From a virus: a stretch of 42,164 nt of DNA. Every line of letters starts with the position of its first letter. Positions within the stretch are counted from its first letter, which is position 1. The DNA lies in IMG/VR virus record IMGVR_UViG_3300021373_003334, positions 1-42,164 of that record; one strand, 5' to 3'. Below are positions 15,303 through 26,500 of the stretch, in pieces. The position numbers and the translations under genes are program-made. The notes under the pieces were generated by a model. The model was not told where the DNA came from, did no database searches, and saw nothing but the letters and a program-made list of their open reading frames with translations.

Positions 15303-16490
15303 TTATTCCCAAGGAAGTTTTGTATCGTTACTTCCGCTAACAAAAACACCTTTGTTTGTGTCTTTGGTTCCGCCAATTTGAGTAGAGAACGTAATGTCAA
15401 CACTCTTGTTGGAGCCGATACTTGATGAGAAGTTTTCGGAGTCAATTGTACATCCTTTCATGATTACAGTCATTCCTTCGTTGCCTCCGCACTCTGCCAT
15501 GGATACTGAAACCTCTCTAAGAGTTCCTTCTCCACAACCGCTGATCATTTCAGCAAGGTTTTGAGCTTCCATTGTGTTAACAATAGCATTTACAGTGAGA
15601 GTTGCGTTAACTGGGAAGTCAACAACGCGAGCAAATGGGAATTTGGAACCAAGTCTTTCGATTGGTGTTCTGGATAGGGGTAGTGACAGAGAAGCACTCT
15701 GAATATGAATTCCACCAGCACCAGAAACTTTAGTCAAGATGTTTTTATCAAAGCTGTCAAGATTTAGTGTGAGGTCTCCTGGTCTAAGAGCTGAAAGTTT
15801 ATCTTCATCATCTGCTTGATAGTCTCCAGTATGAGAGTTACCAGTAGCATATGGAAGAGCGATTTCAAGTTGATTACCACCTACGCCAGTTAGAACTTCT
15901 CCGTTTACTGGGTCAACAGCTGGAGTATAGATTCCAGTAAATCCGCTGATAGTGGTGTTTTCCCCAGAAACGGTAACGTCTGAAATGATGTTTGAAGCCT
16001 CAAAAGAAATCGTAGCGGTTGGGAGTGAGCCAACTGACATATCTAGAGTATAATCAGTAAGGAATGCGTTTCCAATTCCGATTACTGCATTTTCCGATGC
16101 ACCGTCAAATCTATTAAGGTTTGCGTCTTTACCTTCTGGTACAGTAAGAATGAAAAGGTTTTGTCCAGAACTTGATGCAAGGTGTCCAGAGGCGAATTGA
16201 CCGCTAACTCCTGGTTTACTGGCATTTTGAACCAAAAAGTTCAAAGCTCTTTCATTATAACCATTAGTTACATAATAACTAAGATCAAAATTGACTGTTG
16301 GTGGTTCCAATATTAGCGAATCAATACGAGCCAGATTACCAAATTGGTTAACATCCTGACGATTGATTGTAAATCCGTAGTTTGCGCTTTGAACACGGTG
16401 AAGTTGTGCGTGATCTGAAACTCCAGTAGAGTTATACTCATTACTGACGTAAAGCGCTTCTGATTGATAAATTACTCTATTTCTTGCCAT
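15303..16490 (-). CDS. tail-tube-type protein, copy 1
   Basis: The 395-residue beta-rich protein is the first of two tandem tube paralogs, separated by 26 bases. Diagnostic segments shared by all five tube-like proteins of this window are FLTDYTLDMSVGSLPTATISF (about 143-163) and IQSASLSLPLSRTPIERLGSK. The C terminus TIDSENFSSSIGSNK is shared only with copy 2. Tube proteins stack as hexamer rings around the tape measure to form the tail. The start regions of the two copies share more than 25 identical bases, pointing to recent duplication or gene conversion. The start codon has no ribosome site, as with the paralog. Confidence 0.75.
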   Translation of the reverse strand: MARNRVIYQSEALYVSNEYNSTGVSDHAQLHRVQSANYGFTINRQDVNQFGNLARIDSLILEPPTVNFDLSYYVTNGYNERALNFLVQNASKPGVSGQFASGHLASSSGQNLFILTVPEGKDANLNRFDGASENAVIGIGNAFLTDYTLDMSVGSLPTATISFEASNIISDVTVSGENTTISGFTGIYTPAVDPVNGEVLTGVGGNQLEIALPYATGNSHTGDYQADDEDKLSALRPGDLTLNLDSFDKNILTKVSGAGGIHIQSASLSLPLSRTPIERLGSKFPFARVVDFPVNATLTVNAIVNTMEAQNLAEMISGCGEGTLREVSVSMAECGGNEGMTVIMKGCTIDSENFSSSIGSNKSVDITFSTQIGGTKDTNKGVFVSGSNDTKLPWE

Positions 16491-16540
16491 AGCTATGATT
16501 ATTTTAAGTGTTTACAGTTGTTTTCTTTGTTTGTGAAAAA

Positions 16541-17413
16541 TTATTGATGTCTAAATCGGTGTTGTTGTATTTCAAAATCAATGAAACCGACAAAGATATC
16601 ATTTGTTAATGATTTTCTTGCTCTATCCGTGAGCTTTGAAGTTGTTACGTTATTTATGAAGAGTTTGTTGGAGCTGGAATGCTTTGCAGAAAGCTCTTTA
16701 TAGTTAAATACACCAGATTTAAGATCATTGAACTCATTATATGGATGATCTGACATTGGTATAACGGGAACGCATTCGTTTTTTGAATCAGCAAATATAG
16801 AAAGAACCCCATCAAGTTGATAAGAATCTTCTGCTAATACTGCTGCAGTCGAAGTTATTGTTGTCTCTTCCATTCCGCCAAAAGCAAAATCTTTGTTTTG
16901 AGCTGTAGATGTATTTATAAAAATTGCTGGTAATACTTGGTCGTAAGGATCAATGAATGATTCATCTGGTCTTGGTAGGCGAGAATTAACTACATATTTT
17001 CTTTCCGCAATTAAATCATCTTCAGTTTCGTTTGTGAAGTAGATGTTGAAGTCCTTTACCGCAAAATTAGAAGTTATATCATAATTGCTGTTTGATCCTT
17101 CAACCAAAACCCTACCATTTTCAAAATCCATAAACATACCGCTTCTGCCAGTAATGCTCTGGTTATATTGACCAGAGGGTGTATTGCCAACAATCACGCC
17201 ATCTGGAATTGTTGCTCCAGCTATAGAAGAATCACAAACCCATTGTTTGTAAGGGCTTCCATATACCTGATAAGAAGAATCAAGCCTGTCGTCATCATAA
17301 TTATAAAAATTAACGCCAGTCATGTTTGTGTAAGCTTGACCCTTCGACAAAAGGTAATGGTCAAACCACAGGATAATTGAATTGGTTACTTTATGATGAT
17401 ATTGTTCTATCAT
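16541..17413 (-). CDS. tail completion/terminator candidate
   Basis: The 290-residue protein lies between the gp10-like gene and the tube genes, where phages normally encode the tail terminator or completion protein. The N terminus starts with a helix (EQYHHKVTNSIILWFDHYLL). The body has beta segments and the stretch YQLDGVLSIFADSKNE, reminiscent of tail-terminator folds. It is longer than typical terminators (120-200 residues). The start overlaps the stop of the upstream gene as ATGA. The function rests mainly on position. Confidence 0.5.
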   Translation of the reverse strand: MIEQYHHKVTNSIILWFDHYLLSKGQAYTNMTGVNFYNYDDDRLDSSYQVYGSPYKQWVCDSSIAGATIPDGVIVGNTPSGQYNQSITGRSGMFMDFENGRVLVEGSNSNYDITSNFAVKDFNIYFTNETEDDLIAERKYVVNSRLPRPDESFIDPYDQVLPAIFINTSTAQNKDFAFGGMEETTITSTAAVLAEDSYQLDGVLSIFADSKNECVPVIPMSDHPYNEFNDLKSGVFNYKELSAKHSSSNKLFINNVTTSKLTDRARKSLTNDIFVGFIDFEIQQHRFRHQ

Positions 17414-17994
17414 GACAGATCTTTAAACTTTTTCTCGTATTTTTTAATCAGGGCGGTAATGTAAGGCATGTTTTTGAATCCACCTCTTCTGACTGGCTTA
17501 CTTGTTTGTATAGCTACACCTGATCTACTAGATGCGGTGGATTTATTTAAAAGATAACCTAGCCCAGAAATCCCTGTTTCTATACCTTTTGCCCAACTTC
17601 TCCCTGTAGCCCAAGGCATTGGAGTAACAGCAAATATCTCGTTTGCGTTAGGTAATGTTACAGAATATTCTTTACCTATTGATCTTTTTGAGTCGCCAAC
17701 TTCTTTGTAGGTGGTTTTTTCTAGTATCTCTAATATTGCCTTAGTGGGATTTTCATTAGCATTAAAACCAATAAAGGAAAAAAGATTAGCTTTGCCACCT
17801 AATGTTCCACTTATGTTTGTGGATTTTGGTCCTGCATTTATTTCCACGGTTACAGGATGAGAAAGAAATTCTTGTATCATTTCTTTCTTAAGTTCATCAA
17901 ACTTTTTTTTGAATTCTTTTTTAAGTCCTGGTTTTAAAATTCTAGGAGCTTGTTTTCTTAGGGCTTGTTGAACATCTAGAGGTAAGTTAGCCAT
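17410..17994 (-). CDS. HK97 gp10-like neck/tail-completion protein
   Basis: The 194-residue protein is basic, with a helical N terminus (about 8-45, many Lys/Glu). A middle region is rich in beta and Gly, and a Ser/Gly/Arg-rich segment near 150-175 is followed by a basic C-terminal helix. Size, charge and place between head-closure and terminator candidates match the HK97 gp10 group, which help to join head and tail. It is coupled on both sides: its ATG overlaps the upstream stop (TAATG) and its TGA overlaps the next ATG. Motif support is weak. Confidence 0.5.
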   Translation of the reverse strand: MANLPLDVQQALRKQAPRILKPGLKKEFKKKFDELKKEMIQEFLSHPVTVEINAGPKSTNISGTLGGKANLFSFIGFNANENPTKAILEILEKTTYKEVGDSKRSIGKEYSVTLPNANEIFAVTPMPWATGRSWAKGIETGISGLGYLLNKSTASSRSGVAIQTSKPVRRGGFKNMPYITALIKKYEKKFKDLS

Positions 17995-18458
17995 TATTCT
18001 GCTGCAGCTTCGTCAAGTGGTGATAAATAAAATGTATAAAAAAGATTTCCTGTTAACCCATATGGACTGCCGTCTGTTTTTATTGTAAACATCCTTCCGT
18101 CGAATTCGACCCTTCTTGATTCTTGTAGATAATCAAAACCCTCTTTTTTAACTATTATCTTTACCGTGCCTTTTGGAAGAATTGTTTTTGTTTGAGTTTT
18201 ATAATTATTTAAAAGTTCTTCTTCTGTTTTAACGTAATATATTCTAGCGTCGAAAGTTTTTGGTACTACTTCGTAAGAAATACTATCGTCTTTTCCTGTT
18301 TGAGTTTTCCCATATATAGCGTTGTATTTAGGGTTGTGGGCTATAAGGGTCCTCGTAGCATCTTTGTAAACTGTAATTGTTTGAGCAAAGGTTTCATGTA
18401 GACGATCATATAATGCGTCTATTTTTGATATTTTTAATAAAGATAAAAAACCTGCCAT
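17994..18458 (-). CDS. head-closure (stopper) candidate
   Basis: I choose the ATG at 18458, giving 154 residues (MAGFLSLLKISKID...). The longer TTG start at 18494 would put the promoter's -10 inside the gene. The C-terminal half is a beta domain with VEFDGRMFTIKTDG and LFYTFYLSPLDE, similar in pattern to stopper proteins that close the portal channel (SPP1 gp16 type). It is the first gene of the leftward operon and its stop overlaps the next ATG as TAATG. Function is inferred from size, fold pattern and order. Confidence 0.5.
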   Translation of the reverse strand: MAGFLSLLKISKIDALYDRLHETFAQTITVYKDATRTLIAHNPKYNAIYGKTQTGKDDSISYEVVPKTFDARIYYVKTEEELLNNYKTQTKTILPKGTVKIIVKKEGFDYLQESRRVEFDGRMFTIKTDGSPYGLTGNLFYTFYLSPLDEAAAE

Positions 18459-18480
18459 ATTGAAAATTACACTTTTTTTT

Positions 18481-18492
18481 GTATTATAATAC
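18481..18492. promoter_or_regulatory. palindromic divergent promoter element
   Basis: GTATTATAATAC is a perfect 12-base palindrome. It contains TATAAT on the plus strand (18485-18490) and on the minus strand (18483-18488). It lies between the divergent starts at 18458 (minus) and 18505 (plus), with short leaders both ways. No good -35 is seen, so a phage sigma factor or activator may be needed. Confidence 0.6.
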
Positions 18493-18504
18493 AAGGCAAA
18501 GGGT

Positions 18505-18792
18505 ATGAATGCTAAAAAAATTCTAAATAATCAGTCTCACAGGGAGATTTCTGGTCTTTTTAAGATAATGTTGATGTTAATTGAGGACATGAAAAAAGAT
18601 CATGATTTTCATTATCAGAAACTTTACGATGAGATTCCAGAGAAATATCATTCTCTTTTGAGGGCTGCAGATCACTTTACCCCAGACAAATTATCATGGA
18701 TTAGAAAAAGAATTTTAGATTATGGTAATGAATCGATAAGAAACATGGAAAAAGAAATTGAAAATTACCAGGTTTCATTTAAATTTAATTAA
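18505..18792 (+). CDS. small protein of unknown function
   Basis: The 95-residue helical protein has no motif I recognise. It starts with AAAGGG just before the ATG, directly after the divergent promoter, and ends 6 bases before the next gene. It contains alternating helices (HREISGLFKIMLMLIEDMKK, then DKLSWIRKRILDYGNE). Being first in the tail-chaperone/tape-measure operon, it probably has a role in tail assembly. Confidence 0.6.
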   Translation: MNAKKILNNQSHREISGLFKIMLMLIEDMKKDHDFHYQKLYDEIPEKYHSLLRAADHFTPDKLSWIRKRILDYGNESIRNMEKEIENYQVSFKFN

Positions 18793-18798
18793 AGGCAT

Positions 18799-19554
18799 AT
18801 GGAAAATAAAATATTATATCAATTCACCTTAGACAAACAGGTGGAAAAAGTTGTTGAATCAGTCAGAAAAGATAAAAAGACTGGCGAAGAAACCATTACT
18901 AAACGTAAGGTCAAAAAGAAGGAGCCTGTAGAGATTCAGGTTAAAAGGCCAAATAGACGCGAACTTGAAGAAGCTGAATTGGAATATTCAGTAGAAATGA
19001 GTAAGTGTATTAAAAGGGGCATTTTGACAAAAGCTATGCTTGGCAAAAAGTATAGTGACACTGGTGGGCTTTTTAGTGAGGAAGATGCTTCCGATTACGC
19101 GAAGCTCTATAAACAAGCTCTTGATTTGCAAAATGAATATATGCGTCTTGATACCGTTAAGAAAAGAACGGAAAAACAAGAGGCTAGGTTTGAAAAAGTA
19201 AAAGAAGAAACCGCCGAAAACAGAACTAAGATTATTGAGTTTGAATCAAACTTCCAATCTTTGTTTGATCATACTGCGGATGTAAAAGCCCAGAATAGGG
19301 TTCTTCTTTGGTATTGCCTTCACCTAACATATATTTACGATGAGGAAAGAGACAAGTTTGTTCAGTATTTTGAGGGTGATGATTTCGAAGAAAAAATCGC
19401 CAACTATTATGAGCTCGAAGAAGCAGAGGATCCGTTTTATGCTGATTTGATTAAAAAAGTTTCTACCACCCTGGCCTTTTGGTTCTTTAATCAAGCCTCT
19501 ACTCAAGAAGAGTTTGAAGAGCTTATTAAAAAAGCTGAAGAAGGTGAAGTGTGA
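18799..19554 (+). CDS. tail assembly chaperone candidate 1
   Basis: The 251-residue protein is helical and acidic, with an N-terminal beta segment (ILYQFTLDKQ). A conserved-looking core near residues 50-80 follows (RPNRRELEEAELEYSVEMSK), then a coiled coil around 105-155. It precedes the tape measure by one gene, the normal place of the tail chaperone pair (lambda G/GT). Here the two products are not joined by a -1 frameshift. The next frame has a TGA at 19545-19547 that blocks the fusion, and the next gene instead starts at an overlapping GTG. An AAAGG ribosome site precedes the ATG. The label is positional. Confidence 0.5.
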   Translation: MENKILYQFTLDKQVEKVVESVRKDKKTGEETITKRKVKKKEPVEIQVKRPNRRELEEAELEYSVEMSKCIKRGILTKAMLGKKYSDTGGLFSEEDASDYAKLYKQALDLQNEYMRLDTVKKRTEKQEARFEKVKEETAENRTKIIEFESNFQSLFDHTADVKAQNRVLLWYCLHLTYIYDEERDKFVQYFEGDDFEEKIANYYELEEAEDPFYADLIKKVSTTLAFWFFNQASTQEEFEELIKKAEEGEV

Positions 19555-20537
19555 AGAATGAAGAGTTCTATATATCTCTAGCGGGAGAAATATTTGATGG
19601 GTATACCGAGTGCGAATTTAATGGGCGCTTGGTATACCTAAAGCATCTTACTATAAAAGATCAAAGATATTTAAGTTTATATTATGATAAATATAAACAA
19701 AGGGCTATAAATAGAGGGGTCAAAACAGAAGAAGAGGTTCTGTTAGATGTTAAAAACGATGGATTGTGGAGCGATGACGATGATGTTAAAATCGAAACTT
19801 TAAGTTCCGAAATAGAAAACCTTAAAAAAACGCAAAGTAAATTGTTTCTTAGGTCTCAACAAGAAGGAATGCAAAAAACCATAGACAAAAAAGAGTCTGA
19901 ACATTTAAATTTACTTTCTACAAGAAAACAGATAATTGGGAAAACAGCAGAAGACTACGCTTCTAATATGTCTGTTGCTGAAATGATAAGGTATTTTGTT
20001 TTTGATTCCCCAAAACTAAAAAAACATGCGTTTTCTAGTGAGGATTTTGATGAAATGAGCGACGATGAAGTTATTCATTTGCGTTTGTTACAAAAAAATG
20101 TAAACAATAGAATGGATGAATTAACAATTCAAGAAACTGTTTTAAGACCATTTTTTGGCATGTATTTATCTTTTTGTGAAAACCCTAGAGATTTTTTTGG
20201 AAAACCAATAGTTGATTTGTCTGTATTCCAAATGAAATTGGTTTTATTTGGTAAGATTTTCCATAGTATTTTTCAATACACAGAAGAAATACCCGATCAT
20301 ATCAAAGAAGACCCAGAAAAACTTCTTGCGTTCTCAGAAGCCAAACAAAACAAAAGTAAAGGTGCTAAGTCGTTTATTAATGATGACGCAGCTGGTTCTA
20401 CTGTATTTGGAGGCACATCAGAAGATATTAAAGATCTGGCTCAGGGTTCAGAAAATACAGTTAGTCTTTCAGAAGAAATAAGGAAAGCTGGAGGAACTCT
20501 AACAATGGAACAAATGATTAAATTAGCTGGTGACTAA
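19551..20537 (+). CDS. tail assembly chaperone candidate 2
   Basis: The 328-residue protein begins at a GTG whose last bases overlap the upstream TGA (GTGA), preceded by AAGGTG. It is the only coupling of this kind in the window. It is helical and charged with a coiled coil near residues 80-125. The segment around 165-215 (IHLRLLQKNVNNRMDEL, then LRPFFGMYLSFCENP) is well ordered. The C terminus is low in order up to an ending helix (MEQMIKLAGD). Its place just upstream of the tape measure supports a chaperone role, with no motif proof. Confidence 0.5.
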   Translation: MKNEEFYISLAGEIFDGYTECEFNGRLVYLKHLTIKDQRYLSLYYDKYKQRAINRGVKTEEEVLLDVKNDGLWSDDDDVKIETLSSEIENLKKTQSKLFLRSQQEGMQKTIDKKESEHLNLLSTRKQIIGKTAEDYASNMSVAEMIRYFVFDSPKLKKHAFSSEDFDEMSDDEVIHLRLLQKNVNNRMDELTIQETVLRPFFGMYLSFCENPRDFFGKPIVDLSVFQMKLVLFGKIFHSIFQYTEEIPDHIKEDPEKLLAFSEAKQNKSKGAKSFINDDAAGSTVFGGTSEDIKDLAQGSENTVSLSEEIRKAGGTLTMEQMIKLAGD

Positions 20538-20576
20538 AGGTAATTTTGGTGTAATACCTGTAAAGGATAAAAGGTT

Positions 20577-23500
20577 ATGCCCATTAGAGTTCCAGTAGAG
20601 CAAACAGGTTTAGAGATAAGCATCCAAAAGGCTGCGCAAAAAGCTGGGCGTAACTTAAAAATAAATCTTGGTACAAGCGCAAAAGACGTTAAGTCTTTAG
20701 AGCAGCCGCTTGGCAGAATTACTGGTCAGGCAGATGAGTTTGGCAAGTCTATGGAAGCTGCTAACGCTCGCGTTTTGGCTTTCGGTGCATCAGTAGGAAT
20801 TATTAATGCTGTTGTACAATCTTTTAAAAATTTAGTATCTACCACGATTGAAGTTGAGGCTAATTTAGCAAAGATAAACTCAATCTTGAAAACCACAACA
20901 TCTGGCTTAAGTGCTCTTAAGGCTGAGATTTTTGAGATAGCAAAAAACACAGAACAAACATTTGATACTGTTGCTAATGCTGCTTTGGAGTTATCTAGAC
21001 AGGGTTTAAGTGCGGAAGAGGTAACAAAGAGACTTAATGATTCTCTTATACTTTCTAGGCTTGCTGGGATAGATGCCGCAGAAGCCGTTGCTGGTTTAAC
21101 AGCAGCAGTTAACAGTTTTTCTAAAGCTGGTTTAACTACAGGAGAGGTTCTTAATAAAATTAGTGCTGCGGCTAACTCTTTCGCTGTATCTGAGAGGGAT
21201 CTTATTGAAGGTTTTAAGCGTTCGGCATCTGTCGCTGAACAAGCTGGAGTTAGTATTGATGAGCTTGGCGGTATTATAACCGCAGTTCAACAAAGAACAG
21301 CGCGTGGTGGTGCTGTTATTGGAAACTCGTTTAAAACGATCTTTACTCGTATCGGAAGATCTGAAAACTTAGAGTTATTAAATAGCCTTGGTGTTCAAAT
21401 TACAGATGTTGAAGGTAAAATTTTACCAGCTACTAAACTTATAGAAAACCTAGCCAAACAATTAGAAAAACTAGATGATATTCAAGTTCGAGCTGTTTCT
21501 GAAAAAATTGGTGGTGGTTTCCAGATCGCTCCTTTGCTTGCCGCTTTAGCGGATTATAGTAGTGAGACTTCTGTTGCTTTAGCTGCTACTCAAAAATTTC
21601 AAAACGCAACTACAGAAGCTTACGATAAAAATATTGTTCTAAATCAAACTTTAGCGGCAGCTATCAACACAACAGTATTAAGTGTTAAAGAGCTTGCTAA
21701 TACATTAGGCGAACTTGGTGTCACTGATACATTTAAAACGGTTCTTAATTTCTTTAATAATTTTGCCGAAGGTGCTCAAAAGATTTTAGACGGAGAAGGC
21801 ATTGGAGGAACTTTTGCTAGAGGCTTTGTTAAGGGTTTGGGTACTGTTTTAATATCTGGCGGAATTGGCTTGTTTGTTGTTCTTCTGGGTAAACTTAGTT
21901 TTCAGTTAGCTAAATTTGGATTCGATTCTTTAAAAACTTTCTTAAATATTGGTACAGAAACCAAAAAACTCCAATCGACTCAACAGCAAATTGTATCCAC
22001 TCTTTTAACTGACAAGGGAATAAGAGAACAGATATTAAGTATAGAAAACTCAAATCTTAGTGCTGCTGAGAAGAAAAGACAGCAAGCACAATTCTTTACA
22101 AGCGCATTAAAGGAGCAGCTGGCTATAACAAAACAAATAACAGCAATTGGAGCTTCGGTTGCGCCAAATGTTCTTAGGTCAACATCGCAAGCGACACGCA
22201 GAAGTGCTGGAGGTTTCTTGCCAGTAGGTGCTGAACAAAAAGATATTTCGAAAGGTGTTGGTGGCGCTCCAAAAGGAGCGAAGCCAGTTGTTATACCTAA
22301 CTTTTCATTTGGTGGCGGCAAGAAGGGAACTATGGTAGCTAATGATAGTGAATATATTGTTCCAAATTTTGCTGGTGGAGGATCTGCTATATTTAACCAA
22401 GACATGGTTAAGTCAATGGGTCTTCCAAGTGGGGCTAAGAAGATAAATGCGGCTGGGGGATTTATCCCTAACTTTGCAAATGGCAAGGCAGACGCATCAA
22501 AAGCAAGCTCTGTTCTGCCAGGATTAGTAAACTCTAGTCAATCTTATATATTATTAACTGGTGATAATTCGGCCGATGAAAACAAAACACTATACGCTGG
22601 CCCAACAAAAAAAGGAAAAGGCATAACGGCAGCTTATTCGAGTCTCGATGAAGCTAAAACTTATTTAGCAAGCGGACTTATTAGTCGGGTTTCTGTTCCT
22701 AAATATTCCATGCAGACGAGCGAAAGGAAAAAAGGCTCGGGTAAATCCAAATCAGATATAGATTATCTAGAGACTGAGGTTTCAAGATTCTCCTCCAATT
22801 TAGCAAGGAATTATGCTAAAAGTTTAAGCTCAGACGGTCAAATACCGAAAGCAACAAAAGCAAAAATATCTTCATTGTTTAACAAAGGCGCTTTAAGTGG
22901 ATTTGCTGGCACTATTTTCGAAACTGGTTTATCTGCTGTTTTAAATGACGATGAGTTTAAAGATTACAGTTCTAGAACAGATACTTCAAGAATAGACTTG
23001 CCGAGCTCACCTAGGCTTTTCGAAAAGTTTGGAGTAACAAACGCCTCTATTGGTTCCGCTGGAGCGGAAGTTAAAAATAGAGCTGGCTCAGACCAACTAA
23101 AGTCTACGGCTAAAAAGTTTTATGATATATTGGTTGGCCGTCAAAACGCTTTTGCGTATAAAAAAGACAGTCCTCTTTCTAGTCAATTTATAGACCAAAA
23201 ATCAGCTTTAGCTAAATACGATATCTCTAAAGAACAATACAAAAAAATAGAGGCGGATTACGGGACACCTTCAGGTTCTAAAAGGCCTTTACCTGCAAGT
23301 TTATTTTCGAAGTATAAGTTGAAAGATTCAGCTGCATCTGGTTACATACCTAACTTTGCTGGAGGAGGAGCTTTAGAGGAAGCAATCCAGCGCGAAAAAG
23401 AAGCTGGTGTTCCTGTAAATCAAATCAGAATAAACCAAGACGGAAAACTCCGCAACAGCCAAAACCCGCAAGGCATTGCTGTGACTAATACTAGAGATGA

Positions 23501-26500
23501 GCCTACTGGAAGGATACCAAATTTTAGTAATCTTACTGGGGGGGCTACTAGAGAACAACTTTATCCTAACTCGCAAGGCTCAGGCTCCAGTGGTAATAGC
23601 AATGTCGGAGAAGCTGCACAAGATTCGACTGGCAGGTTGATCGCTCTATCTACTGCTGCGTTTGCTTTGCAAAGCATATTCTCTGGAGTGGGCGATGAAG
23701 CAGAAGGTCTTGGTGCTAATTTTGCTCGCGCTACATCTGATATAGCGGGTTTAATAACAACACTAACAGCTTTTCAGGCTTTAGGGCTTGATAGAGCCAG
23801 CCAAGCAAGAAAAGAAGAAGCTGGTGGCGGTTTAGCTAGTATTGGTGGAAAATTAGAAGGAAATATAACTGGTTTTGGAGATAAGCTTACAAAAAGAGGA
23901 GAACGACTAGCAAGCAAAAACCAAGTTGCTGCGCCTTTAGGACGTAGAACTCTTAGAGATATTGGAAATATAGATGTTGGTAAGCTTGGAGGTCGTGGTT
24001 TAGGTGGAGCTACGAAATTTTTAGGTATCATTGGCAAAGCTGGTCCTATTGTCGGAAAGGTTGTAGGGGGTTTTGCTAAATTTATACCTCTTGTTGGGCC
24101 ATTGATCGCTGGCTTTCAGGGAATTAGCGCTGTTCTTAAAATATTCGGTGTTGACTTGGGAGGGATTGTAGGTAAAAGTTTTGATAAGTTAAAACAAGCC
24201 GTAGGCTTGGCGGATACTCCAATGCAAGTTTTTGCAAAAAGAGTAGAGGAAGCTAATAAAAATTTAGCCGAAGGAGTTTTAGGGGGAAAAACTGGTCAGT
24301 CTGTTTTTAATAATGTCGCTTCAGAGCAGAGAAGGCTTTTCCAAGCTAGATCTGCTGGTAAATCTGGAAAAGATTTAGATGAGGAATTAGCTAAAGCTCC
24401 AGCAGAGATTTTACAAGAAAATATAAAAGATTTTGGTAAATCTAATTTAGGTTTAGGAACTAAACAAGTAAAAGTTCAAATTCCTAATACTGGAGGAGCA
24501 TTCGCTGGAGCAGCTCCAACTTCAGTAAACACAACTAGAAAAACCTTTGATGGGGTTGAAGTTTCTCAAAAGGCCCAAGCAAAAATACAGCAAGCGGCTG
24601 ATTTTTATGGAGAACAGTTTACTCAATTAGTATTGCAAGCTTCCACAAAAGAGCAAAGAGAAGGGGAAGACCTTTCAACGAAAGAAGGATTAAGAAGAGT
24701 ACAGAAAAAAGTTTTAGAAGGTCCTGAAGGCGATAGGTTAAGAGAAATAAGAAATCTTTCCCAACAAGCTGCTGTCGCTAATGCAGAAGGGCAAGAAGCG
24801 CAAGAATACGGATTGCTTCAAGACATATTAAAAATAGAAAAAGAAATCTTTAAGGCTAATCAGGATAAGATTACGGTTAAAAATGTAAATAAAACTCTTG
24901 ATGCTCAGATAGCAAAAATACAAGCCGATTCTTTATTCCAACAAAGTTTAAGTTTATCTAATATAAAATCAGAACTTGAATTTAGATTAGAGTTACAGAA
25001 AACTTTAGTTACTACGTCACAACTTGAAAAAGAAGCTGCTCAAAGAAGGTTGGATTCTATTAGTTTCGAGAAAAAAGAGAGGGCATCTTTAGCTACGATA
25101 GCTAGAGATACATTGAAATCTAATGAGTCAGTTAAAAAAGCGTTTAATGTGGGTGCTGTTGGAGAGATTTCAGAAAAGAGCCTGAAAGCTTATAATAGGT
25201 TGGTTGAAGGTACAGCAGAACAAGTATTAAGAACTGGTAAACTAGACGAGGAATCTTTAAAAGCAAGAATTAAGTTAAATGAAAAAATTCTTGGTGACAA
25301 GGATAAGATATTTAATCTTGTAAAAGAAACTTTAAGCGCCGAACAGTCCAAACTAAACATAGAAAAAGCATCTCTTGATTTAGCTAGAGAAAGAGGCGTG
25401 TTGGCTAATATTGAAGCACAACAAGCAAAAAGAAGAGTTTCTGATTTTGAAGATGCATTAACAGCCCAAAGCCAAATTATAGACTCAGAAAGAGAACTCC
25501 TTACATTAAAAAAAGATAGGGATATAGAGGAAATAAAAAGAAGAAGGGGAGCAGCGGGAGCGAGTCCAGAAGGAAAAGTATCTATAGATAAACAAATCTC
25601 TGATAGAGAATTACAATTTCAGAAAGATGTTAGAGATCAAAATGTAGTAAAAGCTGTTGAATCTTTAGAGAAGAGCTTATTCCAGGAGTTTAAAGGTTTA
25701 GGCTTAAGTCTAAGTCAGATACAACTTGCTGGAGTAGGTAAAAATTTGATTGGGCAACAAGGAACTAATGCCGATAGGGAACGTGCTGCAAAAGCTTTGC
25801 AATTAAATTTAGAAACAATATTCAAACAGCAGGAAAAACAAAGAATAGATAAATCTGCAGATGAGGCGGTAAAGGCTCAAGAGCTTTTAGCAAAAGAATC
25901 TATTAGTGTATTAAAATTCCAGTCTGCAAATATAACATTTGAGGGTACTGTTTCTAAGTTTGGGAGAATAGTATCTGCATTTGGCAAGGTTGGTAAATTT
26001 TTTGGTTTTGGTGATGAGATAGAAAAGGAGACAAAAGGCGACAAAGAGAGAAAAGCTGCTCAAGATAGAATAAACACTGAGATCGAAGAAATAAGCGGAG
26101 CTAGAGATGAAGAGATAAAATCAATAAGGGACAAAGCGGTAGAACTTAAAAAAGAAGTAGAAAACTTTAAATCTGGCATAAAATTATTTAAATTCGGTAA
26201 TCAATTAAAAGTTATATCAGAAACCTTTGAATTAGCTTCTGATAGGGCTAGGAATGCTTTGCTTGAGGCTGGCGCAAGTCTTACTACTTTTGCTAATCTT
26301 GTCCGCGATGAGTTTAACAAAATAGCGACCACAAAAGCTCAGAACGCATTCACATTAGCCACATCCGCAGATCCAAGCGCAATACAAGGCTCTTTATCAA
26401 GTCAAGGAAGAATAGCCGAACTGGAATCTGGTGTTCGTGATGGACTAACTGGAGTTGAGGCAATTAGACAAGCAAATGAAATAACAGCCCTAAGACAAAA

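Noticed and set aside
14143-16490. One of the two large reverse-strand genes as a contractile sheath
   Set aside because: The two are close paralogs of each other and of tube-like domains, with no sheath-like length or motif.
19500-19560. Programmed -1 frameshift joining the two chaperone candidates
   Set aside because: The downstream frame has a TGA at 19545-19547, so a slip upstream at the A-run would terminate at once. The overlapping GTG start explains the arrangement better.
19700-19725. TATAAATAG motif as a late promoter
   Set aside because: It lies deep within a coding region on the plus strand with no gene start nearby; AT-rich chance match.
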